NCBI GenBank assembly: GCA_946539945.1
Contig: CAMNHX010000124.1
Coordinates: 1 to 5,635, forward strand
Reading direction: 5' to 3'
Origin: an uncultured Desulfobulbus sp.
Lineage (GTDB): Bacteria; Desulfobacterota; Desulfobulbia; Desulfobulbales; Desulfobulbaceae
DNA length: 5,635 nucleotides
Below, piece after piece: positions 4,692-5,635 of this stretch; within the stretch, counting starts at the first letter, position 1, and each line of letters starts with the position of its first letter. Under the pieces are notes generated by a model. That model was not told the origin of the DNA and ran no database searches. It worked only from the letters and a program-made list of their open reading frames with translations. The position numbers and the translations under genes are program-made.

Positions 4692-5464
4692 ACGAAGAAA
4701 GTGTACTAACGCTGCTGGAACAGGTGCGGCACGGAGAACTGTCCACTGCTGCGGCTCTGGATAAACTCAAGCTGTTGCCGGTGCAGGAACTGCCAGACGC
4801 CCGGCTGGATCACCACCGCCGCCTGCGTACCGGTCTGCCTGAAGCGATTTTTGGAGAAGCCAAGACTGTGGACCAGCTTATTCCGATTCTGCGCGCCATG
4901 CTGGCGCAGAAAGACGTGGTTCTGGCCACGCGCATCAGCAGCGAAAAGGCGGAGGCTGTCTGTAGCGAGGTGGCAGGTCTGACCTATCATGCGCAAGCCC
5001 GCATTTTGAGCGGCAATGAAGCCTGCAGCAAGCCCTGCGGCGAAGGGCTGGTGACGCTTGTCACCGCAGGCACATCAGACATTCCTGTGGCCGAGGAGGC
5101 ACGGGTCACGCTGGCTCTCTTTGGCCATGAGACAAGAACCGTGTACGATGCCGGGGTGGCAGGTATGCACCGTATTCTGTCGCAAACCGCGCTCCTGCAG
5201 GCCAGTCGGGTGGTGATAGTGGTTGCGGGTATGGAAGGCGCATTGCCCTCGGTGGTAGCTGGATTGACGCCCGCTCCGGTCATCGCCGTGCCAGCCAGTG
5301 TGGGCTACGGCGCGGGCAAGGGGGGCTATGCTGCGCTTTTGGGCATGATCAACAGTTGTGCCCCAGGCTTGGCTGTAGTGAACATTGACAACGGTTTTGG
5401 CGCGGCCTGCATGGCAGCTGCCATCAATCGGTCTGCGCCCAAAAGGAGCGAAGCGGGCTTTTAG
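4688..5464 (+). CDS. larB: LarB, pyridinium-3,5-biscarboxylic acid mononucleotide synthase (nickel-pincer cofactor pathway)
   Basis: This is a 258-residue protein of normal length for the family. LarB carboxylates nicotinic acid adenine dinucleotide at C5 of the pyridinium ring and cleaves the phosphoanhydride, making the first intermediate of the nickel-pincer nucleotide cofactor used by lactate racemase and related LarA enzymes; LarE and LarC complete it. The N-terminal half carries LDHHRRLRTGLPEAIFGEAK (40-59). The C-terminal half resembles AIR carboxylase (PurE): TAGTSDIPVAEEA (126-138), YDAGVAGMHR (153-162), VVAGMEGALPSVVAGL (178-193) and VPASVGYGAGKGGYAALLG (201-219), then NSCAPG (222-227) and NIDNGFGAA (232-240). 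Cys224 may correspond to the reactive cysteine of characterised LarB. It is cytoplasmic. GGAAG ten bases upstream and the ATGA overlap with a short frame support the start. No larC, larE or larA is in the window; they may lie beyond the right edge or elsewhere. Confidence 0.95.
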   Translation: MNEESVLTLLEQVRHGELSTAAALDKLKLLPVQELPDARLDHHRRLRTGLPEAIFGEAKTVDQLIPILRAMLAQKDVVLATRISSEKAEAVCSEVAGLTYHAQARILSGNEACSKPCGEGLVTLVTAGTSDIPVAEEARVTLALFGHETRTVYDAGVAGMHRILSQTALLQASRVVIVVAGMEGALPSVVAGLTPAPVIAVPASVGYGAGKGGYAALLGMINSCAPGLAVVNIDNGFGAACMAAAINRSAPKRSEAGF

Positions 5465-5490
5465 AGCCTTTCCGTTTTGTCTTTTTACTC
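5455..5490 (+). terminator. Weak terminator-like element at the larB end
   Basis: GGCT (5456-5459) can pair with AGCC (5465-5468) around a TTTAG-type loop overlapping the larB stop, followed by the T-rich stretch TTTCCGTTTTGTCTTTTT. The stem is only four base pairs. If larB ends a transcript this T-rich region is the nearest candidate, unless the larger inverted repeat at 5491-5544 does the job. Confidence 0.2.
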
Positions 5491-5544
5491 CTTTCACCGC
5501 TTCGCTGGAAAGTCTGCATTGCCAGCACGCCAGCACGGTGAAAG
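5491..5544. repeat. Long imperfect inverted repeat downstream of larB
   Basis: CTTTCACCG (5491-5499) is the exact complement of CGGTGAAAG (5536-5544). Inside, GCTGG (5504-5508) pairs with CCAGC (5530-5534), giving about 14 base pairs in two blocks. GCCAGCAC occurs twice in tandem (5521-5528 and 5529-5536). No T-run follows on the plus strand, but a T-rich stretch precedes it. It may be an mRNA-end structure or part of a dispersed intergenic repeat. Confidence 0.6.
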
Positions 5545-5549
5545 CAGTC

Positions 5550-5635
5550 ATGGAGAAGACCGGGAAGGCGGCAGGAGAGGGACTTTTACCGTGCTTCGCA
5601 TTGAAAAGTCGCTTCGTTCAGCATGACTTTTCAGT
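5550..5635 (+). CDS. Short frame open at the right edge, doubtful
   Basis: An ATG at 5550 opens a frame (MEKTGKAAGEGLLPCFALKS and on) still open at the window end, 28 codons in. No good ribosome binding site precedes it and the frame runs through the inverted repeats at 5581-5633. I recognise no domain. A structural non-coding repeat read by chance is at least as likely as a gene start. Confidence 0.12.
   Translation, partial: MEKTGKAAGEGLLPCFALKSRFVQHDFS
5581..5633. repeat. Alternating inverted repeats at the right edge
   Basis: TGAAAAGTC (5602-5610) pairs perfectly with GACTTTTCA (5625-5633) around a 14-base loop. Its core AAAAGTC (5604-5610) can instead pair with GACTTTT (5581-5587). The two hairpins exclude each other and both loops contain GCTTCG. 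The window ends two bases later, so any T-run or following gene is out of sight. Confidence 0.55.

Noticed and set aside
1..5635. CRISPR array, tRNA, rRNA or insertion sequence
   Set aside because: No regularly spaced direct repeats, cloverleaf sequence, rRNA-like segment or transposase frame was seen.

Overview
The window is chromosomal bacterial sequence, GC-rich in its coding parts. Its gene content is an aminoglycoside phosphotransferase-like protein with a P-loop kinase, a YgiW/YdeI-type OB-fold protein, a PqqD-domain modification enzyme and the nickel-pincer cofactor gene larB. This would suit a Desulfovibrio-like deltaproteobacterium. That placement is an impression from gene content; no rRNA or other marker gene is present.

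Layout: positions 1-492 hold no gene I can support. The first ~105 bases are clearly AT-rich, with a weak promoter-like pair and, further on, a hairpin followed by seven T. On the minus strand, 2096 down to 493, are two genes overlapping by four bases (ATGA): a 346-aa APH/choline-kinase-fold protein (COG2187 type) followed by a 188-aa P-loop kinase (AAA_33/zeta-toxin-like). In many bacteria these two units form one fused protein; here they are separate and probably translationally coupled. Positions 2097-2465 are a divergent promoter region.

On the plus strand, four genes follow: a secreted BOF (YgiW/YdeI) protein (2466-2903); a 107-aa Tat-like exported peptide with a His-Ser-Arg repeat and Asn-Gly-Gly-Trp repeats (2994-3317); a fusion of an HPr-kinase-like domain with a C-terminal PqqD peptide-binding domain (3374-4582); and larB (4688-5464). 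A very clean intrinsic terminator (3333-3365) lies between the repeat peptide and the fusion enzyme. It supports an enzyme start downstream of it and would make the peptide more abundant than the enzyme. The last 170 bases carry several mutually complementary inverted repeats.

The most interesting content is the pair at 2994-4582. It looks like a compact ribosomally made, modified peptide (RiPP-like) cassette: a repetitive Ser/His/Arg substrate with an export signal and an N-terminal extension, next to a kinase-like enzyme carrying its own PqqD recognition domain. HPr-kinase-like enzymes are known to phosphorylate serine in lasso-peptide precursors, so serine phosphorylation of the repeat before Tat export is a testable idea. 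Nothing in the window proves it.
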